Shown: positions 1 to 8,124, counted from the stretch's first letter. The stretch: DNA of 21,348 nucleotides from Chitinophagaceae bacterium (GCA_021323155.1 JAJTCI010000007.1:1-21348); one strand, 5' to 3'. The notes: a model not told the origin generated them from the sequence alone. Numbers and translations: made by a program.

Positions 1-2136
1 CGGTTTGTGAAAGACTATAAGAACGACAAGGAATACGCGGATGTGAACGTTGACATTTCGGTCAAGCTCAAAAAAGAGAACCGGGCGTTCAAGGTGGAGA
101 AGTACGAACACAGCTACCCGCATTGCTGGAGGACGGATAAGCCGATACTGTATTACCCCCTCGATGCATGGTTCATCAAAACAACCGCGCTGAAAGACCG
201 GATGGTGGAACTGAACAAGACCATTAACTGGAAACCGAAGTCGACCGGCGAAGGACGATTCGGCAACTGGCTGGAGAATATGGTGGACTGGAACCTGAGC
301 CGTTCAAGGTATTGGGGTACGCCTTTACCTGTTTGGAGAACGGAAGACGGGGAAGAAGAAATTTGCATTGGATCTATCGAAGAATTGAACGACGGCATCC
401 GTAAAGCGAGCGAATTGCTGGGTGGAGATGTAAATAAGAATTACCTGCACGAAGGAATTCTCGACCTGCACAAACCGTATGTGGACGAGATCGTGCTGGT
501 ATCACCGTCAGGTAAGCCCATGAAACGTGTACCGGACCTGATCGACGTTTGGTTCGACTCCGGCGCGATGCCCTACGCGCAATGGCATTTTCCATTTGAG
601 AACAAAGAGGAATTCAAGAGCGCATTTCCCGCGGACTTTATCGCTGAAGGCGTTGACCAGACACGTGGCTGGTTCTATACACTGCACGCGCTCGCCGTAC
701 TGCTTTTCGATTCTGTGGCTTATAAGACCTGTGTTTCCAACGGACTGGTGCTGGACAAGAACGGCAACAAGATGAGCAAGCGCCTCGGTAACGTGGTGGA
801 CCCTTTTAAAACAATAGACACGTTTGGTGCGGATGCAACAAGATGGTACCTCATCACCAACGCCTCGCCCTGGGATAACCTGAAGTTTGATATCGATGGC
901 ATCAAAGAAGTGCAACGTAAGTTCTTCGGCACACTATATAATACCTACCAGTTCTTCGCTTTATACGCCAACGTAGATGGCTTTGCTTTTAAGGAAGCAT
1001 ATATACCGGTGGAAGAGCGTCCCGAGATTGATCGCTGGATATTGTCTTCGCTCAATACCGTCATCAAGACAGTAAAATCCGCGATGGACGATTATGAACC
1101 TACGATCGCGGGCAGGGCGATCGAGGAATTCCTGGACGAGCACCTGAGCAACTGGTATGTGCGTCTCTGTCGCAGGCGTTTCTGGAAAGGCGAATATGAA
1201 CAGGATAAGATCTCCGCCTACCAGACACTTTATGAATGCCTGGAAACAATAACCATATTAATGGCGCCCATATCGCCTTTCTTCAGTGACGCGGTGTTCC
1301 AAAACCTTAACGCTGTTTCAAAGCGGTTCAACGTGGAATCGGTACACCATGCCGGGTTTCCACCTGTCGTCGAGTCGGCCATCGACAAAGACCTGGAAGA
1401 AAGAATGCAACTGGCGCAGGATGCTTCATCACTGGTGTTATCCATCCGCAAAAAAGTAAACATCAAAGTGCGCCAGCCTTTGCAAAAAGTTTTGATACCG
1501 GTGTTGGATCCACGGATGAAATCCCAACTGGCGAAAGTGGAAGACCTGGTGAAAGCGGAGGTGAATGTAAAGGAACTCCAATACATCACCGAGACCGAGG
1601 GCATCATCAGCAAAAAGATCAAACCGAATTTCAAATCATTGGGAAGTAAGCTGGGCGCGCAGATGAAAGAAGCCGCCGCGGCCATCGGCAAGTTCTCGCA
1701 ACAACAGATCGCCGAGCTTGAGAAAAATGGTACGATCGGCCTCCAACTATCCACTATTCACTTTCAACTATCAACTGCGGACGTTGACATCGTTGCCGAG
1801 GACATCCCGGGTTGGAGTGTCGCCTCTAAAGGCAACCTGACAGTCGCGCTTGATATTACAATTAGCGATGATCTGAAGCAGGAAGGTGATGCACGTGAGT
1901 TTGTAAACCGTGTACAAAATATTAGGAAGGAAAGCGGTTTTGAGTTAACAGACCGTATATTCGTGCAGGTACAGGATGTACCGGGGTTGAAGGACTCCAT
2001 AAACCATTATAAAAACTATATTTGCGCCGAAATTTTGGCAGATGGCCTTGATTGGACATCAGAATTGACAGGAAATACCATCGACATTGAAGTGAATGAC
2101 GTTCTGCTGAAAGTGAGTGTAACAAAAACAGGGTAA
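1..2136 (+). CDS. ileS: Isoleucyl-tRNA synthetase, C-terminal part (5' end outside window)
   Basis: Class I synthetase that charges tRNA-Ile with isoleucine in the cytoplasm. The frame is open from base 1 (Arg-Phe-Val-Lys), so the GTG at 7 is internal and the gene is cut by the window edge; 711 residues are visible of roughly 1,100 expected for this type. The visible part holds the end of the editing/catalytic region (CWR near bases 124-132, WFDSG near 550-564), the KMSKR catalytic loop at 769-783, and then the anticodon-binding and C-terminal domains. KMSKR rather than KMSKS fits the eukaryote-like IleRS type 2 lineage, some members of which resist mupirocin; the other signature motif lies upstream of the window. 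A short low-complexity patch (QLST...QLST, 1744-1776) looks inserted. The stop lies 2 bases before the next ATG, so the two genes are probably co-transcribed. Confidence 0.96.
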   Translation, partial: RFVKDYKNDKEYADVNVDISVKLKKENRAFKVEKYEHSYPHCWRTDKPILYYPLDAWFIKTTALKDRMVELNKTINWKPKSTGEGRFGNWLENMVDWNLSRSRYWGTPLPVWRTEDGEEEICIGSIEELNDGIRKASELLGGDVNKNYLHEGILDLHKPYVDEIVLVSPSGKPMKRVPDLIDVWFDSGAMPYAQWHFPFENKEEFKSAFPADFIAEGVDQTRGWFYTLHALAVLLFDSVAYKTCVSNGLVLDKNGNKMSKRLGNVVDPFKTIDTFGADATRWYLITNASPWDNLKFDIDGIKEVQRKFFGTLYNTYQFFALYANVDGFAFKEAYIPVEERPEIDRWILSSLNTVIKTVKSAMDDYEPTIAGRAIEEFLDEHLSNWYVRLCRRRFWKGEYEQDKISAYQTLYECLETITILMAPISPFFSDAVFQNLNAVSKRFNVESVHHAGFPPVVESAIDKDLEERMQLAQDASSLVLSIRKKVNIKVRQPLQKVLIPVLDPRMKSQLAKVEDLVKAEVNVKELQYITETEGIISKKIKPNFKSLGSKLGAQMKEAAAAIGKFSQQQIAELEKNGTIGLQLSTIHFQLSTADVDIVAEDIPGWSVASKGNLTVALDITISDDLKQEGDAREFVNRVQNIRKESGFELTDRIFVQVQDVPGLKDSINHYKNYICAEILADGLDWTSELTGNTIDIEVNDVLLKVSVTKTG

Positions 2137-2138
2137 CT

Positions 2139-3155
2139 ATGGCTACAAAAAAAGCCCCCAAAAAAGCAACCAAAGCGGCTGTAAAACGCTCTAAACCAGT
2201 AAAAAAAGCAAGTTCCGCTCAAAAAACAGCGAAGAAGCCAGCTGGCAAAAAAGTTGTACCTGCTAAGAAGGCTGCCAAGCCGATGGCGAAGAAGTCTATC
2301 CCGGCTAAAAAGGCACCTGCGAAGAAAGTGGCAAAACCGGTTGGCAAATCTGTCGGAGCAAAAAAGGTGGCGCCCGCAAAAGCGAAAGCACCTGCTAAGA
2401 AAATTGCGCCGGCCAAAAAAGTAACCGCGAAGCCAGTCAAAGCAGCGAAGCCTGCACCAAAACCAGTCAAACCGGTCAAGGAAGCCAAGAAAGTCGCACC
2501 GGTAAAGCCACCAAAGCCACCAAAGGCAGCGAAACCGGCTCCACCGCCCAAACCAGCGAGAGTGCCGAAAGCGAAACCCGCACCGCTCCCATTCCCGGAT
2601 CCAAGGAGAGCACCGGAACTGAAACCAAGAGGGTTTATTCGTCCGACTAAAAAAGATGAGCCGGTGAAAGACGTAAAGATTCCCCGGACAACCGTAAAAA
2701 CCAGTGTCCCTTATCAACCAGGATATACCCCTTTAGACCAGAGAAGAGATTTATACAGATCAAACGAACCAATAGTGAGATACAGCGATACAGAATTGAA
2801 TGAGTTCAGGGAACTTATCAATAAGAAATTAGAAGCGGCAAAGAAAGAGTTAGCGTATTTGCAGGGACTCATCACCCGGAAAGACGAAATGGGTGGTGAC
2901 GAGACCGACAACCGCTACATGACCATGGAAGATGGCAGCATGAGTATGGAACGCGAGCAACTGAGCCAGATGGCCAGCCGCCAGATCCAATACATCGATC
3001 ACCTGGAAAAGGCGCTGATCCGTATTGAGAACAAGACCTACGGTATCTGCCGCGTAACCGGTAAGCTGATCGATAAAGCCCGTCTCCGCGCCGTACCACA
3101 CGCGACATTAAGTCTTGAGGCCAAGCTCGGGCTGGTGAAGCCGGGTAACGAATAA
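2139..3155 (+). CDS. DksA/TraR-like protein with long Lys/Ala/Pro-rich histone H1-like N-terminus
   Basis: 338 residues in two parts. Residues 1 to about 165 are a low-complexity basic tail made of AKK, PAKK and KPVK-type repeats, resembling bacterial histone H1-like tails and expected to bind nucleic acid. Residues about 214-335 are a DksA/TraR-type domain: a helical region (about 214-295) followed by YGICRVTGKLI and AVPHATLSLEAK. DksA family members act in the RNA polymerase secondary channel with ppGpp. The usual C4 zinc finger is absent: Cys304 is the only cysteine in the protein. This cysteine loss is typical, as I recall, of Bacteroidota members. The gene begins 2 bases after ileS with no Shine-Dalgarno, which suggests translational coupling, and is followed by a clear terminator. 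The family call is firm; whether it acts on RNA polymerase or as a nucleoid protein is inference. Confidence 0.88.
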   Translation: MATKKAPKKATKAAVKRSKPVKKASSAQKTAKKPAGKKVVPAKKAAKPMAKKSIPAKKAPAKKVAKPVGKSVGAKKVAPAKAKAPAKKIAPAKKVTAKPVKAAKPAPKPVKPVKEAKKVAPVKPPKPPKAAKPAPPPKPARVPKAKPAPLPFPDPRRAPELKPRGFIRPTKKDEPVKDVKIPRTTVKTSVPYQPGYTPLDQRRDLYRSNEPIVRYSDTELNEFRELINKKLEAAKKELAYLQGLITRKDEMGGDETDNRYMTMEDGSMSMEREQLSQMASRQIQYIDHLEKALIRIENKTYGICRVTGKLIDKARLRAVPHATLSLEAKLGLVKPGNE

Positions 3156-3175
3156 TGCTGTTCGAAAATAGCTTT

Positions 3176-3200
3176 AAGGCTGTCGAAAGGCGGCCTTTTT
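3176..3200 (+). terminator. Intrinsic terminator after the ileS–dksA-like unit
   Basis: A 9-bp stem, AAGGCTGTC (3176-3184) with GGCGGCCTT (3189-3197), closes on a GAAA tetraloop and runs into a T tract ending at 3200. Two of the pairs are G-U in RNA. It lies 20 bases after the stop of the DksA-like gene. Confidence 0.85.
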
Positions 3201-3287
3201 ATTTTGTGGCCCACAACCCCTGCCCGAACGACGTAATGGGGCAGGTGCACCCTGCAACCTGGATCCTGCAACCTACCTGAACCTACC

Positions 3288-3320
3288 CTCATACTTGCCT
3301 CATACTTGCCTCATACTTCC
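3288..3320. repeat. Three tandem copies of an 11-bp unit
   Basis: CTCATACTTGC at 3288-3298 and 3299-3309 is followed by CTCATACTTCC at 3310-3320; a more diverged copy may follow at 3321-3331. It lies in the gap between two convergent genes. The unit is not a multiple of three and the stretch is not coding. Confidence 0.8.
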
Positions 3321-3336
3321 CTCGATGTTACTCGAC

Positions 3337-3345
3337 TTATCCACA
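3337..3345 (+). other. Perfect DnaA-box sequence TTATCCACA
   Basis: TTATCCACA matches the consensus DnaA box exactly. It is the only perfect copy I found in the window and sits between the 11-bp and 20-bp repeat arrays. A single 9-mer can occur by chance, so binding is unproven; the position next to an iteron-like array is what makes it notable. Confidence 0.45.
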
Positions 3346-3359
3346 TGCTCAAAAACTTA

Positions 3360-3479
3360 CATCTTCTTACATGAACTGGCATCTTCTTACACGAACGAAC
3401 CAATACTTACATAAACTGGCATCTTGTTACATAAACTGGCATCTTCTTACATGAACTAACATCTTCTTGCATGTAATTC
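3360..3479. repeat. Six tandem copies of a 20-bp unit (iteron-like array)
   Basis: The unit is CATCTTCTTACATGAACTGG. Copies begin at 3360, 3380, 3400, 3420, 3440 and 3460 with no spacers, each differing at a few positions; copies 3 and 6 are the most diverged. A TTACAT-like core recurs about every 20 bp, close to two helical turns. The array lies between the 3' ends of the DksA-like gene and the ABC exporter. It is not CRISPR, because the units abut. Function is unknown. Confidence 0.85.
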
Positions 3480-3520
3480 CCGTTTTTAGGAAAAGTTGGA
3501 GGGTGGCAGTCCCTGGCAGA

Positions 3521-5347
3521 TCATTTCACTTCCTGCAGGTCGACCAGCTTCTTGTAGTACCCGGCCCTCGCCATGAGCTCATCATGCGTTCCCCGCTCCA
3601 CGATCTCGCCCTGGTGCAGCACTACGATCTCGTCCGCGTGGCGGATAGTAGACAGTCTATGCGCGATGACAAGTGATGTCCGGTTCTTCATCAATTCATT
3701 GATGGCGTTCTGAACAAGCCGCTCGCTTTCTGTATCAAGGGCCGAAGTTGCCTCGTCGAGGATCAATATCGGCGCTTCTTTATATAAGGCACGGGCGATG
3801 GTCAATCGCTGGCGTTGGCCACCACTCAGTTTACTGCCGCGTTCACCAACGGTAGTATCATACCCCTGCTCCATTTGTTCGATGAAGCCGTGCGCATTGG
3901 CAACTCTTGCCGCACGGGCCACCGCGCCAGGGTCGGCCTTTTCGGCAGCGAACGCGATATTATGAGCGACCGAATCATGGAACAGGATGGCCTCCTGCGA
4001 AACGTACGCCATCAGTCCTCTCAGGTCCGCGATCTTCAGGTCTTTGATATTGATTCCGTCAATTAATATCTCGCCCTCCGGTACGTCGTAGAAACGGGGG
4101 ACAAGGTCGGCCATCGTTGATTTGCCCGAACCGCTTTCACCTACCAGCGCGATGGTCTGTCCCTTTTTGATCTTCAAGTTGATATTGTTGAGTACGTTCT
4201 TCTCCTCGTAACGGAAACTCACATTGCGGAACTCGATGTGATCGTCAAACCCGGTTTTAGAAAACGCACCTGGTTTCTCTTCGATCGATTGCGGTGTATC
4301 GATGATACGTAACACCCTTTCTCCTGCTGCCAGGCCGCGCTGCAACAGCGTGATGGCATTGGCGATATTCTTGGCGGGGTTGATAATGGTGAAATACAAC
4401 ATCACGAAGCCGATGAACATCGAAGCGGTGAGGTTACTGTCTCCCGATAAGATGAGCGAGCCGCCATACACCACGATGATCATGATCACCAGTACGCCCA
4501 GCATTTCGGATAGCGGTGAAGCGAGTTCGCGCTGGTTTTGTATGTTCTTCAGTGTTCTGCTGAATCGTTCGTTCTCCTCCGCGAAACGCTGGTTCACTAC
4601 TTTCTCGGCATTGAATGCTTTTATGATGCGGATACCTGTGATCGCTTCATCGGCCAGGTTCAGGATATTGCCCAGTACGCCCTGGCTGTACTTCGCTTTT
4701 CTTTTCAGGCTGGAGGATATAGAGGTAATGAGGAAGCCTGAGATGGGAAAGAAGACCAGCGTGAAAAGCGTGAGCTGGTAAGACATGATGAAGAGCGTCG
4801 CGAAAGTCACGATGATCATCAGTGGATCACGAAATATGGTTTGCACCGAACTTACCACGGAGCTTTCGATCTCCAGTACGTCGCCACCTAGCGTTGAAAG
4901 CAGGTTGCCCTTTTTTTCGTTCTGGAAGAAACGAAGCGATTGGTGGCTGAACTGGTGGAACAACTGTTGCCTGATCTTTCTCACCAGGCGTACACGCATA
5001 CGGGTGAGTACGCGCTGGCTGAGGTAGCCGAAGAGGTTTTTCAGCGCGGTACAGACGAACACGAAGACGCAGATGTAGATCAGCACTTTGAACTTGCCGT
5101 CCGTGGCGATCAGTCGATTCAGGTGGTAGTAAAACGCTTCTTTGAAATACGCCACCGACCAGTTGAATGGCGGAAGTTCCTTAACCACGTTCGCGTCGGT
5201 GGTGTTGAAGAGCACATCCATCAGCGGGATCAGCATGGTGTAGTTCAGGATACCCAGTACAATGAACAGGAAAACATATACCGCATACTCCGGGACATAA
5301 TGATAGTACGGCTTTGAAAAGCGAAGGAGTCGAAGGAAAGTTTTCAT
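3521..5347 (-). CDS. ABC exporter, fused membrane and ATPase domains (MsbA-like)
   Basis: 608 residues with a type I exporter layout: a six-helix membrane domain over about residues 1-345, then the nucleotide-binding domain. ATPase motifs are complete: Walker A GESGSGKS (403-410), Q-loop Gln451, signature LSGGQ (507-511), Walker B ending Asp531-Glu532, and switch His563. Members work as homodimers or heterodimers in the inner membrane and export lipids such as lipid A core (MsbA), drugs or peptides. Length and lack of extra domains fit an MsbA-like lipid flippase, but substrate cannot be read from sequence. The start ATG (5345-5347) has no Shine-Dalgarno. It is divergent from rbfA across 111 bp and has no same-strand neighbour downstream, so it is probably a single-gene unit. 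Confidence 0.93.
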   Translation of the reverse strand: MKTFLRLLRFSKPYYHYVPEYAVYVFLFIVLGILNYTMLIPLMDVLFNTTDANVVKELPPFNWSVAYFKEAFYYHLNRLIATDGKFKVLIYICVFVFVCTALKNLFGYLSQRVLTRMRVRLVRKIRQQLFHQFSHQSLRFFQNEKKGNLLSTLGGDVLEIESSVVSSVQTIFRDPLMIIVTFATLFIMSYQLTLFTLVFFPISGFLITSISSSLKRKAKYSQGVLGNILNLADEAITGIRIIKAFNAEKVVNQRFAEENERFSRTLKNIQNQRELASPLSEMLGVLVIMIIVVYGGSLILSGDSNLTASMFIGFVMLYFTIINPAKNIANAITLLQRGLAAGERVLRIIDTPQSIEEKPGAFSKTGFDDHIEFRNVSFRYEEKNVLNNINLKIKKGQTIALVGESGSGKSTMADLVPRFYDVPEGEILIDGINIKDLKIADLRGLMAYVSQEAILFHDSVAHNIAFAAEKADPGAVARAARVANAHGFIEQMEQGYDTTVGERGSKLSGGQRQRLTIARALYKEAPILILDEATSALDTESERLVQNAINELMKNRTSLVIAHRLSTIRHADEIVVLHQGEIVERGTHDELMARAGYYKKLVDLQEVK

Positions 5348-5369
5348 CCGGTGAAACTGAGTAGTTGAT

Positions 5370-5377
5370 TAGCTTTG
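5370..5377 (+). promoter_or_regulatory. Probable -7 element for rbfA
   Basis: TAGCTTTG matches the Bacteroidota -7 consensus TAnnTTTG at all fixed bases and points toward rbfA, giving a leader of about 75 bases. No convincing -33 TTTG is seen at the usual distance. Confidence 0.4.
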
Positions 5378-5458
5378 CAAATTACAGTAAAATGTGGCGA
5401 AATGGCCGGTTGGCCTTTCTCCCGGCGGATGTGGTATATTTAAACTCAACGACAATTT

Positions 5459-5845
5459 ATGCAGGAAGGAAAACGCCAGAAGCAGGTAGCAGCGGTGCTG
5501 CAGGAAGAACTGAACGATATTTTCCGTCGCCTTGGGCTGAACATGATGGATGGCGGTATGGTCTCTATATCCGCGGTGAAAGTAACGCCGGACCTGCTGG
5601 AAGCAAGGATATACATCAGCCTCTTCCAGGTAAAAGATAATGATGCCACCATGGCAACGATTGAGGACCGCAGCTGGGAGATCAAGAAGCATCTTACCGA
5701 TAAAGTGAAACACCAGTTGCGCCGCATGCCCATCCTTCATTTTTATAAAGACGACACCCTTGACCAGGTGTTCAAGATGGAGGAGTTATTCAAAAAGATA
5801 CACAACGAATCCAATGACGCGAACAGCGATAAACCGGCGGAGTAA
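5459..5845 (+). CDS. rbfA: Ribosome-binding factor A
   Basis: 128 residues, the usual length for RbfA, a KH-fold protein that binds the 30S subunit during late 16S rRNA maturation and cold adaptation. Family features include an N-terminal helix (RQKQVAAVLQEELNDIF), the strand VSISAVKVTPDLLEARIYISLF and the C-terminal LRRMPILHFYKDDTLDQ segment typical of RbfA (consensus P.l.F..D.s...). The ATG at 5459 has no Shine-Dalgarno. A LolC/E-type permease follows 33 bases downstream on the same strand, and I take the two as an operon. Confidence 0.93.
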   Translation: MQEGKRQKQVAAVLQEELNDIFRRLGLNMMDGGMVSISAVKVTPDLLEARIYISLFQVKDNDATMATIEDRSWEIKKHLTDKVKHQLRRMPILHFYKDDTLDQVFKMEELFKKIHNESNDANSDKPAE

Positions 5846-5878
5846 CCGGTACCGCCTTCACAACTTAAACAATCTATC

Positions 5879-7102
5879 TTGAATCTTCTTTTTGCCTGGC
5901 GCTATTTCAAATCGAAGAAGTCTACCAACGCGATCAATATTATCGCGTGGATCAGCGTGGTGGCTATCGCGGTAGGCACCGCCGCGCTCATTATCGTGTT
6001 GAGCGTATTCAATGGATTCGAAGGCCTGGTAAAGAGCCTTTACGGCGATTTTTATTCTGATATCAAGCTCACCGCCGCACAAGGAAAGATCTGCCGGCTT
6101 ACAAAGGAGCAGATCGAACAGATCCGTAAAGTCGAGGGGGTGGCAGGTATCAGCCTGATCGCCGAGGAGAAAGCTTTACTCAAGAACCAGGACGCGCAAA
6201 GTATCATCTTCCTGAAGGGGGTGGACGACCAGTACCCGACAGTGAACAAAGTGAACACACACATCGTTGCGGGCCGGGGGAAATATTATACGGGTACGCT
6301 GGACGAACCTTCCGTGGTGATAGGTGCTGGAATTGAAAGCGCGGTGAGTGTCGATCCTTCCACCAATGCATACCCGCTCACCGTATACCTGCCCAATCGC
6401 AAGGCCACCAATCTTCGTACAGAGGATGCTTTATTCTCCGATAACATTAACGTGAGTGGCACTTTCACCGTTCAGCAGGAATTCGATAACAAGTACGCGT
6501 TTACCAACCTGGCGTTCATGAAGTATATGCTGGATATGCAGCCGGATGAGTATACAGGCGCGGAGATCGGCACTACAGGACCTGGCGTGATCGACGATGT
6601 AAAGGACCGCCTGCAGGCCTTGCTCGGGAACGCCTACAAAGTGGAAACACTCTACGAACAGAACCAGAGCCTGTACACCGTAATGCAGATGGAAAAATGG
6701 GTGATCTATGGCATCCTGTGCCTGATACTGGTGGTCGCGGCCTTTAATATGATCGGTGCGCTCACGATGCTGGTACTGGAAAAGCAGAAAGACATCGCCG
6801 TACTTAAAGCGATGGGTGCCGACCGGGAGTATATTCAAAGTATTTTCCTGAGTGAAGGATTCGTACTTGCCTGCGTAGGTGGTATATCGGGGATATTGAT
6901 CGCCGCGGCCATCTGTTACATCCAGATGGAATACAAAGTGATCAAACTAACCGGTGGTACTTTCATTATCGACTATTACCCGGTTAAAATGATACCAAGT
7001 GATTTCGTCCTGGTTGCGGCTACAGTGTTCTTTGTTTCGATGCTCGCTGCATGGGTACCCTCCCGCAAGGCTGCGGGACAGGACATATCGCTTAAATCCT
7101 AG
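5879..7102 (+). CDS. FtsX-like ABC permease, LolC/E type
   Basis: 407 residues with MacB/LolC architecture: TM1 (about 21-45), a large periplasmic domain (about 50-270), then TM2 (274-299), TM3 (322-348) and TM4 (373-393), with the FtsX-type motif EKQKDIAVLKAMGA between TM2 and TM3. Such permeases pair with a LolD-like ATPase to release lipoproteins from the inner membrane; no ATPase gene is adjacent. The start is TTG at 5879: the frame has no ATG or GTG between the rbfA stop and this point, and MNLLFAWRYFKSKK is the family's normal N-terminus. It follows rbfA by 33 bases. Its TAG stop overlaps the stop of the convergent transketolase gene by 4 bases (CTAG, 7099-7102). Whether it is LolC, LolE or a combined form is not decided. 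Confidence 0.9.
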   Translation: MNLLFAWRYFKSKKSTNAINIIAWISVVAIAVGTAALIIVLSVFNGFEGLVKSLYGDFYSDIKLTAAQGKICRLTKEQIEQIRKVEGVAGISLIAEEKALLKNQDAQSIIFLKGVDDQYPTVNKVNTHIVAGRGKYYTGTLDEPSVVIGAGIESAVSVDPSTNAYPLTVYLPNRKATNLRTEDALFSDNINVSGTFTVQQEFDNKYAFTNLAFMKYMLDMQPDEYTGAEIGTTGPGVIDDVKDRLQALLGNAYKVETLYEQNQSLYTVMQMEKWVIYGILCLILVVAAFNMIGALTMLVLEKQKDIAVLKAMGADREYIQSIFLSEGFVLACVGGISGILIAAAICYIQMEYKVIKLTGGTFIIDYYPVKMIPSDFVLVAATVFFVSMLAAWVPSRKAAGQDISLKS

Positions 7103-7947
7103 GATTTGTAATCACCCATTGTTTCAGGCAACTGTGCAAGCGCTTTTTGCAACTGCTCATCATTCGGTGCGATGCCATGCCACTCGTGGCTTCCCATCAT
7201 GAAATCTACGCCATTGCCCATATGGGTGGTCATTAAGATACAGATGGGTTGACGTTTGCCCGTCAGCGATTTCGCCTGTTGAAGTGTGTTGACCACCTCT
7301 TGCATATCATTCCCATTCATCTCGATCACCTGCCATCCGAACGCCGTGAATTTATCCTTGAGGTTGCCGAGGCTCATGACCTTTTCAGTGGACCCGTCGA
7401 TCTGCTGGCCATTGTAATCGATGGTGGCGATAAGGTTGTCTACTTTATGATGCGCGGCGAACATGATCGACTCCCAGCATTGCCCTTCCTGCAGTTCTCC
7501 ATCGCCATGTAATGAAAAGACGAGATGACTATCGCCGTTCAGACGTTTTGTTAAAGCCGCGCCAATTGCAACGCTCATGCCCTGCCCAAGAGAACCGCTT
7601 GCGATCCGTACACCCGGTAGGTGTTCATGGGTGGTTGGATGGCCCTGTAAGCGGGAGTTGATCTTCCGGAATGTGGCCAGTTCAGCCACATCAAAATAAC
7701 CGGCCCTGGCAAGGGTAGCATAAAACACCGGCGATATATGGCCGTTGGAGAGGAAGAAAATATCTTCATTTTCCCCGTTCATATTGAACCGGGGGTTATG
7801 ATCCATAACGGAAAAGTATAGGGCGGCGAAGTAATCGGCACAGCCCAATGAACCTCCCGGGTGGCCGCTCTGTACGGCATGAACCATCCGTACAATGTCC
7901 CTTCTCAATTGACTAGCAGTATTCTTAAGAGCGGTAATATCGGCCAT
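7099..7947 (-). CDS. Transketolase, N-terminal (thiamine diphosphate-binding) subunit
   Basis: 282 residues, covering only the first domain of transketolase. Visible motifs: SGHPGG with His29, LSNGHISP with His70, QGHPT with His103, and the ThDP/Mg motif from GDG (148-150) to Asn179. Full transketolase (about 650 residues) also needs the pyrimidine-binding and C-terminal domains, which in split forms come from a second gene. That gene is not adjacent: downstream lies the convergent LolC/E permease, upstream the divergent WecA-like gene. The protein should form an alpha2beta2-type enzyme of the non-oxidative pentose phosphate pathway with a partner encoded elsewhere. There is no sign of truncation: the end (PETMGDYKS) looks natural. 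The start ATG (7945-7947) has a -7-like element about 20 bases upstream. Confidence 0.92.
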   Translation of the reverse strand: MADITALKNTASQLRRDIVRMVHAVQSGHPGGSLGCADYFAALYFSVMDHNPRFNMNGENEDIFFLSNGHISPVFYATLARAGYFDVAELATFRKINSRLQGHPTTHEHLPGVRIASGSLGQGMSVAIGAALTKRLNGDSHLVFSLHGDGELQEGQCWESIMFAAHHKVDNLIATIDYNGQQIDGSTEKVMSLGNLKDKFTAFGWQVIEMNGNDMQEVVNTLQQAKSLTGKRQPICILMTTHMGNGVDFMMGSHEWHGIAPNDEQLQKALAQLPETMGDYKS

Positions 7948-7966
7948 GGGAATATGGTTATGGCGG

Positions 7967-7974
7967 CAAAACTA
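7967..7974 (-). promoter_or_regulatory. Probable -7 element for the transketolase subunit
   Basis: On the minus strand this reads TAGTTTTG, an exact TAnnTTTG match. The start site would lie within about 15 bases of the ATG, giving a very short leader. No -33 element is obvious. Confidence 0.4.
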
Positions 7975-8124
7975 AGTTTAAAATGTTTTAATCCGGGGCA
8001 TCATATTTCATAAAAAACTAATCTGGCCCAAGGGGCAGTAGTTTAGGCGAACTTCCTTACTTTTACGGGATGTTACAAGGGTGGGTAAGACCATTTTACA
8101 TATCTACCAGGAGCCTGAATGCTT

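Larger units (their letters stand above)
3156..3520. other. 365-bp non-coding convergent gap
   Basis: No credible gene lies here. From left to right it holds the terminator, a possible 7-bp hairpin (CCTGCCC at 3219-3225 with GGGCAGG at 3239-3245), a doubled CCTGCAACCT (3251-3260 and 3265-3274), the 11-bp repeats, the DnaA box and the 20-bp repeats. No clear T-tailed hairpin serves the minus-strand exporter that ends at 3521. Confidence 0.75.

Noticed and set aside
1230..1754. 174-codon minus-strand open frame inside ileS
   Set aside because: Antisense of a well-recognised synthetase domain, Ser/Phe-rich, no family features.
2016..2717. Long minus-strand open frame rich in Phe, Trp and Arg opposite the DksA-like gene
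   Set aside because: It is the antisense of the Lys/Ala/Pro repeats; composition is implausible and no family is recognisable.
3360..3479. CRISPR array
   Set aside because: The 20-bp units abut with no spacers, and no cas gene is in the window.
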